Assembly: GCF_023065955.2 (NCBI RefSeq)
Contig: NW_026622764.1
Location: forward strand, 46,445,833-46,509,832
Length of the DNA: 64,000 nucleotides
Direction: 5' to 3'
Source of the DNA: Ursus arctos
Taxonomy: Eukaryota > Chordata > Mammalia > Carnivora > Ursidae
Shown here: positions 11,965 to 24,339 of the stretch, piece after piece
How positions within the stretch are numbered: position 1 is the stretch's first letter
Layout: each line of letters starts with the position of its first letter
The notes under the pieces: generated by a model
Seen by the model: only the letters and a program-made list of their open reading frames with translations
Told to the model about the DNA's origin: nothing
Database searches by the model: none
Made by a program: the position numbers and the translations under genes

Positions 11965-12169
11965 TTTTTTTTTTTAGAAAGGAACCAGTGGCAGGAGCAA
12001 AATACATGAAAAAAATTGAGTTAAAATATACAGCAAATGACAAAACGTCAAAAATTAAAAAAAAAAAAAAAACCCAACCTTCTGATTTTTAATTCAAGGC
12101 AAAAATATAATCATAATAAAAATATAAGTGAGGCACTTTGGTTTATTATGGAAAGAACACAGGACTGTC

Positions 12170-12710
12170 AGGCGTGACAAATTATTCTGGTCCTTTCCCC
12201 CTGTCCCACATCTAATCCACCAGCAAAGCCTGTCTTATTTTTCACATGTGCACAGTTTTTCATCATCACCACAGTCCTGTATCAACCACTAACTTTTCTT
12301 AATTAGAGCAATTCCAGAGACTCCTAAATCCCATCCATGGTTCATGCTTCGAACGTGGTAGAGCACACAGCAGGTATAGTAATTTATACAGTGTAAATCA
12401 ATCAGACTCTCTTCTCCCTGTTTAAAACTCTTCAATGACTTCACATTTCAAATAAATTCAAATATCTTACTGTAGTCTTCAAAGCCCAAGTCATCTGGGC
12501 CCTTGACAATCTGTCCATTTTTATATTGGTCATGCTTTACTTTTTGCATTACTCCCTACAAACAGTGGATTCCCTTCCCTCTTTTTAACTTAACTTGTTC
12601 CCCCTCTTCTTCCAACTAGGCAGTTATTCTTCAAATAGATAGTCTTGACCTGACAACCATACATAAAATCCTTTCTCCCACACTCTCTCAGAAGCCTTCC
12701 GTTTTTAAAA
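12170..12710 (+). mobile_element. L2 LINE 3' fragment
   Basis: The phrases 'TTTAAAACTCTTCAATGACT', 'CAAATAAATTCAAATATCTT' and 'AAAGCCCAAGTCATCTGGGC' follow the L2 3' region ('aaactccttcaatgg..', 'aaagccctacatgatctggc'). A pyrimidine-rich tail follows. It is ancient and diverged, and the boundaries are approximate. Confidence 0.6.
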
Positions 12711-12957
12711 TAGAGATTATTTAAGATACATAATTGCAGCTATTTAATATAAAATAGTGAAAATAATAGAAAACAATATAATCAACACAATGCTTGCTAC
12801 CACAAAGCTTTGCCAAAGTCACAAATTTTGCCATAATCGCTTTAGCTATTTTCCTTTCTAAAATGTTTTATTACAATCTACTATACACGGAAATTTCAAC
12901 ATAACCATATCATTTTTATTGTTGTTGTCAGACTATAGACACAATATAGCACGTAAA

Positions 12958-13390
12958 CTCTCTGTATCACTTTCCTGCTTGCTGCTGTGCACTTTACCGT
13001 ATTTTTAGTAGCTTAAAACAACAAAGAGTTGTTCTTTTACAGTTCTTAAGTTCAGACATCGAGAATCAAGGCAATGTCAAAATTACATTCCTTCTGAAGT
13101 CTTCAGGGGAGAATCCAGTTCCTGTCATTTCTGACTTCTAGTGGTTATCTGCATTGTAGGCCCTTCCTTACATCTCTCCTACTCCTTGCTTCCATCATCA
13201 CATCTCTTACTACTCACTCGAAACTCCTGTCTCCCTATTAGTAAGATCCACCTGGAAAATCCAGGAAATCCCCATCTCAATATCTTTCTATTAGTTTTAT
13301 CTGCAAATTTCCCCTTGACATATAACATTCAGAAGTTCCAGTGATTAAAACAGGATCATCTTTGGTAGGGCATTATTCAGCCTATTACAT
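12958..13390 (-). mobile_element. MLT1-type MaLR LTR
   Basis: On the plus strand this reads as the reverse complement of an MLT1 LTR: 'TAGTAGCTTAAAACAACAAA', 'CAGTTCTTAAGTTCAGACAT', 'TTCAGGGGAGAATCCAGTTC', 'CACCTGGAAAATCCAGGAAA', 'ATAACATTCAGAAGTTCCAG' and 'GCATTATTCAGCCTATTACA'. The matches are ordered along the whole LTR. This is a non-autonomous class III element, solo here, with no coding part. Confidence 0.8.
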
Positions 13391-13399
13391 TTTGCAAGC

Positions 13400-13850
13400 A
13401 TTTAAACAATCTATTTATTCACAATAGCCCAAAGATTGGAAACAACCTAAATGGATCAATGCATGAACGAATCGATAAGGATGATGTGGTGTATATATAT
13501 TATATACAATGGAGTATTATTCAGCCATGAGAAAGAAGACAATCCTGCCATTTGTGACAACAGGAATGGACCTTAAGGACCATATACTAAGTGAAATAAG
13601 CCAGACAGTACGACTAATACTGCATGGAATCACTTATATGTAGAATCTTAGGGGAAAAAGAGTCAAACTCATAGAGACAGAGTAGAAAACTGGTTTTCAG
13701 AGTCTGGGGAGTAAGGGAAATAGGGAGAGGTTCATAAAAGGGGAAAAATATTCAGCTATAAAATAAGTTCTGAGGATCTCATGTAACACAGTTTAATATG
13801 GAACACATTATCAATACATGATAATACTATATTATATAATAATTAACAAA
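13400..13850 (+). mobile_element. L1 3' end fragment
   Basis: Well-preserved L1 tail: 'ACAATAGCCCAAAGATTGGA', 'AATGGAGTATTATTCAGCCA', 'GTGACAACAGGAATGGACC', 'AAGTGAAATAAGCCAGACAG', 'GGAATCACTTATATGTAGAA', then a purine-rich 3' UTR. 5'-truncated; it covers the last codons of ORF2 and the 3' UTR. Confidence 0.88.
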
Positions 13851-14036
13851 ACAATTTCTAATATCACTCCATGAACTACTATAACAGTTGGAAATATTTT
13901 TGACTACTTGTAATAGTTTAATATTGCCTTTTAATTTCCAGATATCCCTCAGTAGCCTTTTTTTCATAATTTTCTTGTGGCCTATACTTACATATTTACT
14001 TTTTTTTTCTTTTTTAAGAAAGATAAAGTTTGGGTT

Positions 14037-14054
14037 TTTTTTTTTTTTTTTTTG
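14037..14054. repeat. Poly-T run
   Basis: About 18 T residues, 50 bases before the GT microsatellite. Confidence 0.9.
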
Positions 14055-14100
14055 TCAAGTTCTAAAATAAATGCTCTTAGGCAAAGGGTTAGTCTTTGGG

Positions 14101-14104
<4 letters not shown>

Positions 14105-14149
<45 letters not shown>
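14105..14149. repeat. (GT)n microsatellite
   Basis: About 22 uninterrupted GT units. It is long enough to be length-variable between individuals and to form left-handed DNA under supercoiling. Confidence 0.97.
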
Positions 14150-14151
<2 letters not shown>

Positions 14152-15080
14152 CCAAACAAGTGTGGTATATATTTTGATTTACCCTAATATTCTTAGAGTC
14201 TGGTTAGGAAAATATTAAAAATATCATCTAATTCTAGGAATATTTTTAACTTAAACCAAAATATTTTATTTTCTTCTCTGATACTGTAAATGAATCATTA
14301 ACTTCCAATCTATTTTCTACATGCTTAAGATAATAGTCACTTTAATATAAAGTGTACTTTATACATTTGTACTGCTTTCTTTGCAGGGTCTTTCAAATAT
14401 ACCTCATTAGCTGACAGCTAAGGTATAAAATTCATGTCATCTTCTCAAGTGATCAGAAATAATATGAGAGGATGAATTTGTTTTTGGACATATGTTCCAT
14501 TTCATTGACTATCAATTGTTTTTGGTACATTTCTTGTCATTTTGACATCAGCCATTGTCATTTGATATATTTTAGAATGTGCCTTTGGAGTGCTGTTTGT
14601 CTGTTCTAGTAGGAATGAGTCTATGTCTGCACACTAGAAGATCTCCCAGGTCCTAAATTCTTCATTGTCCAGGGTGCTGTTCTCAACACAGAATAATCAT
14701 CTAAGAAAAGATATGTCCAATAAATTTATCCAGAGGCATTTAAGGAAAGATCTTCATGAATTTTAGGGTATTTTAAGACAAAATGAAAGGAAAATATTCA
14801 TAGGATTAATAAACTAGTGGCATATGCAATATACTTAGATCTATGTCATTCTGTATACATACTCATTATAGAGAAAATAAATGCTTTTATATGGAATACT
14901 CGATATGCATGTTAGCTTAGGAACTAAGGCATAGGAGAACAGAGTACATGTATAAAGGTGTATTTAAAAAACATTTATGTTTTCCCAAGTTTTTTAAATA
15001 AGATAAATCATCATATGCTGTGTTGACCTGTTTTAATAGAGACATTACTTGTGCACAACAGTCTAGCGCTTACAGTCAAT
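14150..15080. other. Unassigned AT-rich stretch, no gene seen
   Basis: No repeat family, exon or RNA gene recognised. Confidence 0.5.
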
Positions 15081-15084
15081 AGTG

Positions 15085-15325
15085 GCACTTGATGCTAATA
15101 CAATCTACAGATTTTAAAATTCATATTCTGCGAATTACTATCTGTATGACCCTCAGTGAATTATGGGTCTCACTTTCTTGATCTGTAAAATGTAGATGGG
15201 GGTAATTGCTTCATGGAATTCTTGTGAAAATGTAATGACTTAATATATAAAAATTGCTTAGAATAGTGTTTGGCACATATAGTAAATACTTAATACATGT
15301 TGTGTGTTATTGTTGAAACATACTG
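15085..15325 (+). mobile_element. MIR SINE, nearly full length
   Basis: Ordered MIR phrases on the plus strand: 'ACTATCTGTATGACCCTCAG', 'CTCACTTTCTTGATCTGTAA', 'AATGTAGATGGGGGTAATTG', 'TTGTGAAAATGTAATGACTT', 'GCTTAGAATAGTGTTTGGCA', 'ATAGTAAATACTTAATACAT'. This is the clearest MIR in the window. Confidence 0.88.
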
Positions 15326-16875
15326 ATTAAGCAGAAGCGAGGAAATGAATAGTTTACAACAGCTGATTAAGGTAGTTGACATGAATAAAACACAAATAAG
15401 AATCATGAGTGGTTTGTTAAAACAGCATAGGAAAGAGTTTGCTGTAGAGTATGACAACTTTGCATATCACGGGAATAGGTTGTGCTAGTTGAGAGAAAGG
15501 AAAATGACATGATTTCTCATCTCTATGAAAGAGTTGGCTCATAGGATTACATGGGTGATGACATCATTGACTATCATCTTAACTTACTCATATGGCTTTA
15601 ATATGAGTTCTTGGTGTATTTTTTTTTTTTTTTAAGGAATTCTACTTGGCGTATTTTTTAAAGAAATCCTGAGATTTGGGCCAACCACAGCTGAGATCAC
15701 AACATATCCAAAGCAAAGTCAATTCTCTCTCTTTTAACACAGAGTGTGTATGTATGTGTGTGTGTGTGTATGTATATATTTTTAAGCTTGAGTTTGTGCA
15801 AAGTAAATAAACTACTTTTTGTGATTAAGGGACTAGGAAGTTAAGTGACTATTGCTAAAGTGCTCACAAAAACCATTACATCTTTTGCCTCATAAATGAT
15901 TAGCTGAATTGGTTGTACTCACATACCAATCTGGATAAAACGTCTGACTCGACCAAACTTTAGGTAAACTTCTCTTCTTCCCCAGGCCCCAGAATTTTGG
16001 CCCATCCTTAAACACTGGAAGCTATAACAGCTTCTACTTTTAAAGACTGTCCTGAAAATCAGCTGGGACATTTCCTGCTCAACTGTCCAATAAGGACACA
16101 GCCTTGTTCTTAAAAAAAAAAGAAGAAAAAAAGAAAAAAAAAAAGCCCTTTTCTACTTAACCTTTGAGATGTTTGCAGATCTTATGGTTGGAACATTTAC
16201 TCTATTATAATGTACAATTATAATAGTCTCTTCACCTTCCCTTCTGGCAATGGTCTTTTTGGCTAAAATCTTTCCTTACTTAGTCTGGATTTGTTTTATT
16301 TGATGTGCTACAAATGAAATTTGTTACCACCTCTGGGTATTTGTCATTTTATAAATGCATTACATCCTTAAAGTACCAATTACCTGATCTGATATGATGT
16401 TTGTCACCATCATGCTTATTATGTTCTGGTTTACTGGATACAATTTCAGAAGTAATGTTTTAGGTTTTGATACGTTAAAAATATTTTTTCAATATATTTT
16501 CGATTCTTTGCACTATCATTGGCAGATGGTAAAATAGAATACCTGCATTTCAGACACATGGATATGAGTCCCTACTTATTAAAACAGTTGTATTTCGTTA
16601 ATATATAACATGACACTGATTAAAATTAACTAAAGAAATATTTACATATGGGGATAAATACGTATTTTGAAGTGCCAAACTAAGGCCACACACACACACA
16701 CACACAGAGCGTTTTCAAATCCCTGAATGTTTTAGATTAAGTCCTATAGCAAGCCAACTCAAACACAGAATTTAATGCAAAACCTGCAGCCATTGATTAC
16801 TAAAGTCTTCTTCCAACAAGGCTCCCAGTATCTGAGACAACCATCCGTCATTAAATGATGAATTAAATGAATATA
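15326..16875. other. Unassigned stretch with simple repeats and a possible LTR remnant
   Basis: No gene seen. It holds a poly-T run near 15619, a TG run near 15745-15775, an A-rich run at 16109-16145 and a (CA)n run at 16687-16708. About 15955-16110 ('CCCCAGAATTTTGGCCCATC', 'CTGTCCTGAAAATCAGCTGG', 'CTGTCCAATAAGGACACAGC') looks like part of an old LTR, but I cannot name it or find both edges. Confidence 0.4.
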
Positions 16876-16879
16876 TGAC

Positions 16880-18020
16880 AAGCATCACTAGCCTTGCATT
16901 CTTTACATACTTCTGGGGAATTCTCATTTCTGCATCTCCTTCCTCTTAAGGAAGTGGTATTGTTTTGGCTTCCTACGTTGGCATTCATGGGCAGGGCAGT
17001 TTTGGAGGTTTTTATTTTGTTTTCCTCACTATGATATCCCTTACCACATAGACCAAGGACCCAGTATGGGTGTTGTATCAACTACCAAGTGTGTCTATCC
17101 CAATTATATATTCAAGGACCAAAGAGTGACAAGATATGTCCCTCCCTGAACATATTAACTGTGAATCGGACGTTGGACAGGACTTCATTTATTATCTGGT
17201 CCCCACATACTATCATTCTAACCTGGTGTCATGATAATGTTAGATTTCTGAGTATTGTTGTCACCATGTAACCTTTTTCAAATGGTCCTTGACATGATTA
17301 GGTATTCCCCTTTCCCCAGTGTACAGTTTGAGAAAACGGCTATAGGTCCCTCTGGGGAAGGTCCAGCTGAAACATCACATGTACAATTGTATTGGTGTTG
17401 CAGGGTTTTTCTTCTTGGGGATATGGCCTTTGGTTCAATTGGTGCATTCTGGGTCTAAAACTGGAAACTGGACAAGGAATTGTGAATTGTTTAGTAGAGT
17501 GCCCTCTTCTGTTCATCCAACCTCAATTTCTTCTGATTATATACATTTGTTGGGTAATGCCTGACGATTAGCTTTTTTATATTAAGTGTCTAACACTAAG
17601 CTTTTGACTGAAGAAGCCTCCACTTCAAAGACATCCATTTCAAACAAATGCATTGCCAGCTACAGGACTAGACAAACAGCCAGGCTGCCCCACCCATGGA
17701 GTTCTGTTTCTGTTTTTAAGAAAGCTCTGGAAGATCTAAATAACTGTTGGACCATTTTCTTTTCCCTTCCAGTGCTTTAATTCCTGTTTTTATGTTTTAA
17801 ACTCACCAATAAAGAGTAAAACTGTGAAACCCTAGGCAGCTCCCCCAACCCCAATAAAGGCAGAATCCCAGCTCTCTTTACTTGCAGCCTCACTGTGTGG
17901 CCCTGGGCTGGCCATGTGCCTTCTAAGACTTCTAAGGAGTAAATTTTATTTTTTCTAAGTTCCCCGATGGCTGTTGCTGAGGCACATGTTGTAATCATAA
18001 TAAGGACCACAAGCACCAGC
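16880..18020. other. Unassigned ancient repeat, copy A (related to 20480-21240)
   Basis: Less AT-rich than its surroundings and broken into short open frames on both strands. Shares an ordered series of phrases with the stretch at 20480-21240: 'TTCATTTATTATC' versus 'CCATTTATTCTC', 'GGTCCCTCTGGGGAAGG' versus 'TGTCCCTTTGGGGGAATG', 'AACTGGAAACTGGACAAGGA' versus 'AATTGGAAACTGGAAAGGAA'. The 3' part has an AATAAA (about 17864) in a C-rich setting, as in an LTR. An endogenous retrovirus interior followed by an LTR is one reading, but I see no diagnostic protein motif. Confidence 0.35.
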
Positions 18021-19135
18021 CAAGCTGTAACATTGCCTCCAATCAGGAGAATGACTGGGGGGTAGCTACCAGAAGTAATGTGCGCCCAGATGAGTTCCTA
18101 AGGCATTTCTGGCCTGTAGTATCACTATCAGTAGGTTGAGACTGGCACACAACCACATGGAGTAGTATCTTTGTTATACTTGATATAACAAAGTGGTGTA
18201 TTAAGCACCACTACCTACCTGACTGCTCTTTTTGAGGGTTTTAACATCTCTATTTCTGCCAGTAGAGTTCTGTCATACCCTCTTCTCAACATTAGCCTTT
18301 GCCAACAGAGGGGAGCCACCAGTGAGTTCCTTTGTGATACTGGCATTTTTTTACCAGTACATTCCTAATGGCCTGTACACCTTCCAGGCCTGTCTGTAGA
18401 AAACAAACATCTGATGGATTTTCTGGTGTTAATGCAGAATATCTGCTCCAACATGCATATGTCCTTGAGTCTTTTGTTCCCTTTATCCACAAAATACCAT
18501 AGTAATTCAGACAGATTTCATTCAACTTGGTCCATTGCTTTTTACATGTGTCTAGAAGTCATCTAATGCTTACTATCATCTGGGAGTCCTTGCCACATTC
18601 CTAAATTCAGTATCTTAGGAAAGTGATCCTATGTCAATAACTTTTTTCCTTATCTATTTTTATGCCTGCATCCATTGATCAAGTACCCTCAGAGCCTGGT
18701 TCCACATGGATACTGAATTCATGAGATGTAAGTCAACCCTGGAAGGACACACCTTAGATCAGATAACTCTTCCAACCAAGGCAAATTCTGAAAGGGCTAA
18801 CTGCTAAAGGCTATTTGCTGACAGCAGTCCCAGACACTAAGGCAATAAATCTGTATCAAAATGTTCAACACAAAAAAGATATGCACTATTTACTCTACCA
18901 AAACTAAATAACATTTTAGAGACTTTATTTCCTTCGCAAGAAATTAACTAACCAAAAGTATTTGTTATGGTAAACGTTAACTTTCATTTGTGCTCCCATC
19001 TACTGTTTTAGATGATGTTTACCTTCTTAATATGAAACATTCCAATTTATTTTCACTTCAATGAAATTATCTGGTGCTTTTCTTTTATAAAGAATTATTT
19101 GAAAGTATTTAAACTGGTTTCCCTTGCTTGCTTAA
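18021..19135. other. Unassigned stretch, possibly part of the same old repeat
   Basis: No gene recognised. Base composition matches copy A, and short frames with stops run on both strands. It could be interior sequence of the same element before the L1 at 19140, but no motif proves it. Confidence 0.3.
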
Positions 19136-19139
19136 TAAA

Positions 19140-19900
19140 AACTAAAAGAATTGACCAAATACCTTAATAGACACCTTACTGAAGATATACAGTTGACAAA
19201 TAAGAGTATGAAAAGATATTCCACATATCATATGTCATCAAGAAAATGGAAAGTAGAATAGCAATGAGATACCATTACACAACTATTAGAACAGTCAAAA
19301 TCTAGACTACTGACAACACCACATGCTAACAAGGCTGTGGAGCAACAAGAACTCTCCATTATTATTGGGAATACAAAATGCCATGGCTACTTTGGAAGAC
19401 AGATTGGCAGTGTCCTACAAAATGATACTCTTACCATATGATATGGCTATGCAAGGCAGTTGTGCTCGTTGGTATTTACCCTTGGTATTTACCCAAAGCA
19501 GTTATAAAGTTATGACCCTATAAAAATCTGAATGTGGATGTTTATAGCATCTTTATTACTAATGACTAAAACTTGGAGGCAACCAAGATGCTCTTCATTA
19601 GGTGAATGAATAAACTGATTTACCCAAACAATAACTATTATTCAGCACTAAAAAGAGATAAGCTCAAAAACCATGAGAAGACGTGAGAAAACTTAAATGC
19701 ATATCACCAAGTGAAAGAAGCCAATCTGAAAAGCCTATATACTGTAAGATTCCAACTAAATGGCATTCAGGCAAAGTCAAAACTATGGGGAGAATAAAAA
19801 GATCAGCGGTTCCTAAGGGTTGCAGAGGAGGAGAGCAAAATAGGTGGAGCACCAAGAATTTTTAGGGCACTGAAATACTCTGTATGATTTAATTAATTAT
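19140..19900 (+). mobile_element. Old L1 ORF2 end and 3' UTR
   Basis: Decayed but ordered L1 text: 'AAATAGACACCTTAC'-like start, 'AGTAGAATAGCAATGAGATA', 'CTAACAAGGCTGTGGAGCAA', 'TATTATTGGGAATACAAAAT', 'CTCTTACCATATGATATGGC', 'GGTATTTACCCAAAGCAG', 'GCAACCAAGATGCTCTTCAT', 'AAGTGAAAGAAGCCAATCTG'. It separates two copies of an older repeat, so it may have inserted into that array. Confidence 0.82.
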
Positions 19901-20475
19901 ATTGTATTGTTTTAAATCCTATATATCTTATTAAGAAACATGTATTTCTATGTTTATTGCCTGCTGAAACATGTCATATGTTATAGGTTCCAGAATTTTC
20001 TGTCTTGATGGCTGTTTCATATTATAGTCCATGTGGATTATCTGTGTTCTTTAAGGCTTTGTAAAGCTTTTCCATTCTTTCCATTAGTATGCATCTTAGG
20101 TAATAACCTGCACTATGTTCAATCTTCCCTATTACTCCTGTCATTTTATCACCGCCTAATAAATTCCCCAGTCAAAATCTTCACCAATTGATTGTGACTT
20201 TTTTTTTTTTACAGTAAATGACCAAAAAGGTGCACCATAAACAGATAGTGTTGCCATGATTTTTTAATTCTAATCCCACTGTAGTTTCTATGAATGCTAA
20301 AGACAGATTAAAAATATTTAGATCCTTTAGATCTGAGCTATACATTAGATGTAAGCTAGTCCAGTGGTAACATTTTACAGTAGACATTTTTTTTATATAT
20401 AAATGGAAAGGAATGCAGACATAAGATGCCGATGCTCTTTGCCCTGTCTGCCATAAGTGAAACTGAAACTTGTTA
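19901..20475. other. Unassigned AT-rich stretch, no gene seen
   Basis: No recognised feature beyond a T-rich run near 20200. Confidence 0.45.
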
Positions 20476-20479
20476 AACT

Positions 20480-21240
20480 AGCATAGGCTTTGGAATTTTT
20501 GTTACATCAATTTCATATGCACCATTTCATGGACAAGTACATTGTGACCTGGATTATAACAAGGAGTTCATTTGACACTTGGCCCCCATTTATTCTCATC
20601 CTGATAAGAGAGCCACAATCATAGTTTTGCATCCCAGATTATCAATGTCAAATTGAACTGTGTTCACAATTCTCAAATATGGTTGAATATTTTCCTTTCC
20701 TTTGGGCACAGTTAATTGACTAGATGTCCATGTGTCCCTTTGGGGGAATGACTGGGAAATCATTACCATGTATACTTTCTAATGTGCCCTGGTTATTTAT
20801 TCTCTTAGGGACTCATCCTCTTCTTCAATCAACAGTTTCCAGGACTGAAAAGTCCAAGCGTAAATTGGAAACTGGAAAGGAAATTTGACTCCAGTCTTCC
20901 TGATCATCCACCAGGAATCCTTCTGGCTCTAAAATTAAACAATTTTCTTATTGAGAGCCTATGTGTATTGCCCCTGGGAAGCTAGGTTTTAGTAATCATC
21001 TCTAGAGCTCTCCATGGATTAGGATTCCTGAATCTCAAACTTTACAAGTGTTTACACCATAATTTTGAAAGTTAAAGATGTCTGCCATCTAATGTTTCCA
21101 AACCACACCATGCTCTCTGTCATCAGTGAGCCCTGTTTTATAATGTCATCTCCTACCTTTAGCCCAGACCAACGTAACAGTGACAATTGAGTTAATGATG
21201 CTAATGAACTTCTTACCAATACGTTCCTTACTATTTTGCT
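20480..21240. other. Unassigned ancient repeat, copy B (related to 16880-18020)
   Basis: Parallels copy A in the same orientation with matching landmarks about 130-250 bases apart (see 16880-18020). Phrases include 'GCACAGTTAATTGACTAGAT', 'CCTGGGAAGCTAGGTTTTAG' and 'CTCTAGAGCTCTCCATGGAT'. All reading frames are interrupted. An internal part of an old LTR retrotransposon is my best guess, but it is not demonstrated. Confidence 0.35.
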
Positions 21241-21950
21241 AAAGAGTGAACTTTAAACTCCCCAAGAAAATATGGTAAACTTGTAAATTTTCTGGCCTTG
21301 TGCACACTTACCTCTCTGATCCTTTTTATCCCTCCCTTCACTTTTTCCAAGATTCCAAGAGTCCAATTGCCAACCTAGTGACCTATTTTCACTATTTCTC
21401 AGAATATTTACCAGAGTATTAAATTCTAGGCTATTATAGAACACAAAATATATTTCCAATTGAGTAATGTAAAAAATATGTATTTGTCCTATGTTTTTTT
21501 TCCCCTCTATCTCATTCTGAAACAGTTTTATTTGTTTGATTTTTTGTTGTTTGGTTTTTTTAATGTAGGGAAAAAAATTACTTTTTCCTTAACAAAAACA
21601 TATCGTCATACCCCATACGTTTTCTTACCAAAAACACACTGTACTTTCCTTGCAAAGATGTTTCCCTTATTATTTCTAATAGGTTTAATTACATACATTA
21701 ATTAGAATTCCTAATCCTTAGAATTCTTAATTCCTACTGAAAACTAAGTAGTAAGCGCTTGTGAACTATATTACACTAGCATTCTGTGGTTTGGAAAATT
21801 TATAAATGCATTTCACAATTTCTAGAACTGTATTCTTGCTCATAATAAATTTTTCAATGTGGCAAAACATGTTTACTAATACACCAAAGTATCTTCAGTC
21901 CTTGTTATAAAAGGAAACCAAAAGTGAATAAACTTATTGTGGTATCTAAA
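21241..21950. other. Unassigned AT-rich stretch, no gene seen
   Basis: Two short open frames (68 codons minus at 21253, 81 codons plus at 21460) show no recognisable domain. No repeat family recognised. Confidence 0.45.
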
Positions 21951-22366
21951 TGGGGTATCTCTGGATCAGATAGGGGCCCCCAAAGGTGGGGGATGATTAG
22001 GTGAAAGCTGGTGGCAGGAGGTGAAAGCATTCACCTGAGGCTGAAAAAATGAGATAGAAGTTTACTGAATATACTGCAAGGGAACACCGGGCAAGACAGC
22101 AGAGGAGAGGCTGTCTGCCCTAAGGCAGTGGGTGGGGCTTTTTTTTAAAGTGGGGGGGAGGGGGGAGATGAGGAGCCATGGCAACATATAGAATCGTCCC
22201 TTTTTCAGTTTCTGTGCCTGGTTGAAAGTAGCCCATTGGTCAGTTAGGGCCTAAGGATATTTTGAGGTAGGTCGCCTGATGGGCCAGTCTGTATTCATCC
22301 AGGGGGTCCCGTGGCGCGTTCTGCATTCCATAGCTCAAGCCTATTTGCCTAAAAGCGGTCTCTACA
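21951..22366 (-). mobile_element. Solo-type endogenous retroviral LTR, about 416 bp
   Basis: On the minus strand it opens TGTAGAGACC and closes GATACCCCA, giving the TG...CA ends of an LTR. Reading along it there is a CCAAT box in 'CTGACCAATGGG', an A/T promoter-like 'CTTTAAAAAAAAGCCCC', an AGTAAA poly-A-like site, and a C-rich 3' end with 'GGGGGCCC'. It is clearly more GC-rich than its flanks and keeps several CpGs ('AACGCGCC'), suggesting a younger insertion. I found no perfect flanking duplication and no second matching LTR nearby; it differs from the LTR at 25160. Confidence 0.7.
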
Positions 22367-23380
22367 CCTATGTTTAGTAATTAATGCTTCAGTATTTTAT
22401 TTAATTTGGGAATGATCTAGTCAATGAATATCCATCAATTAATTTATATCTGTATGACTTTAAGAAATTATTTCCAAAATATTTTGGAAACTGCTTTTAA
22501 GTAGATATACCATAAAGTGTAATTATTGTTTTAAAGTTCACATATCTTTTATCTTTTATCTTATATTTACATCTATTTAATTTACTTGTTCTTAAAAATT
22601 ATGTTTAAATTACTCATGAAAGTTTCATGAGACATTTGACAGTTAATCATCATCTTAAGTAATCTTTCTTGCTGACAAACTCTGTAACAGAGACACTATG
22701 AGCTTATTTGACATTTAGTAAACCTAAGCAGAATAAAAGCTGTATGTCTGCATTATATTTAATATTGACAACTCTAAAGACTTAATTAAAATAAACAAAT
22801 AAGCTTTTCCCTGCGTCATCCCCAAATATATCTTAGATCCATGTAAACTTGAGAAACAATTGGATAAGTTTCTATGTTTCTGAAAGTATACTTGACTTAC
22901 ATAAATGCTTTATTTTCTTTAAGTCAATTAACAGATCTCTTTACAGTATCTATCAAATTAATTTTGGCAATACCATCCAGAGGTGTAAAAAAAAAAATCA
23001 CATGTTTATAACACACATATTAGATGTAAATAAACATACAGACTAACAGAAACAGGTTGTACAGCTTTCGGTTTAAAATTTTAGTCATGAGACAGGTAAA
23101 ATAACGCAAAACTCACAAGTTTATAAAAGAACAGTTGGATCCAAATTGTGCTTCTGGTAGATGGAATAAGTTTACCTGTTTAAATGGCTTAAACTTTTTA
23201 CTAATATTTGTGAAGATGACTTTCAAGGTTTCTCATTTGCAAAGTTTTAAAATAGATTTTCCCTTTCCGCACCCCCCCTTCTGATAAATTATCCCCCTGA
23301 AGTTTCCATTTCAAAGAGAGGGCCCTCAGATCTCAGAGAAGTCAATTAGAACATTTACATCTCAAAGGCATAGAGAAAGA
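22367..23380. other. AT-rich stretch beside the endogenous retrovirus, unassigned
   Basis: No gene recognised. It may be the degraded 3' part of the minus-strand retrovirus or simply flanking DNA. A C-rich patch at 23268-23300 and AT-rich text elsewhere give no motif. Confidence 0.35.
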
Positions 23381-24339
23381 ATGTAAGTTTCACCTTTTGT
23401 TTCCTGAGTCCAGAGTTTTTACGAAACCTACATGCCCTTTGACATGAATAGGGGAGGTTTGGGGATTGGTAAAAAGGGTAGATGGACTTTCTCCGTTCTC
23501 TGTAAATTTGTGAGATAAATTCAAGTTGTCCTCAATTTGTGGGACCGTTTTTAATTCCTCAAAGAGCTGGGTGGCAACCTGAATGATATCAAGGTACCGA
23601 CCCAACCATCCAACTACATTATTTTCTATTCTTTGTATCAGCAAGAAGATTTTAACCAAGATAGAAATCAAAAGATCTTCATGTTCTAGGTTTAGAGCTA
23701 TTTGTCTTTGGAAAGTTTTTCTTCCGCTCTGGGTACATAGTTTCATTTTAGGTTGGGTGGGGGGGAGGTCTTTAAAAAGTTCCTCTGAGACTGAATATCA
23801 CTTTCCAATTTGACCAACTATTGACCGTAGAGCTATTTAAAAAACAAACAAAAAAACACAACTTTCAAATGTTTTGTTACATTGGAAAAATCTCTTCAGC
23901 TTGGATAAATATTTCTGACAGTACTGAATGACCTCATGGAATCAAGAGGCATCTCCAAACAGGGAGCAAAAGATACTACACTCTTAAGATCCAGAGGCAC
24001 TCCCAAAGATAGCCAAAAGAAATATTTAGACAATTCCCTTGAGAGCTGACAATAGTAGGTAGAATCCCAGCCACAAATAGAATGCAACTCACATTTCTGT
24101 TCAGCTATATTTTTGGGCCCAGAACCCAACGGCTGAGCTGCCTGCATACACAGGAACCAACAGCAAACTGCATGGCCCAAGCAGGCAGAAAGCCAAGCCA
24201 AGCCAAATTCTCAGGACACAAAATGAAACAAACAAGATGGAAATAGCTGTCTCTGGGAGAGAAAGGATCAACAACCAATGAATACCTCAAATCCAAATTC
24301 AGTTTAGATTTGGAAAGGAAGGGACAACATGAAATGTCA

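Noticed and set aside
23390..23746. 118-codon minus-strand frame as a host gene exon
   Set aside because: It lies inside the decayed retroviral interior, downstream of the protease remnant; no splice sites or host domain. Retained only as unexplained retroviral sequence.
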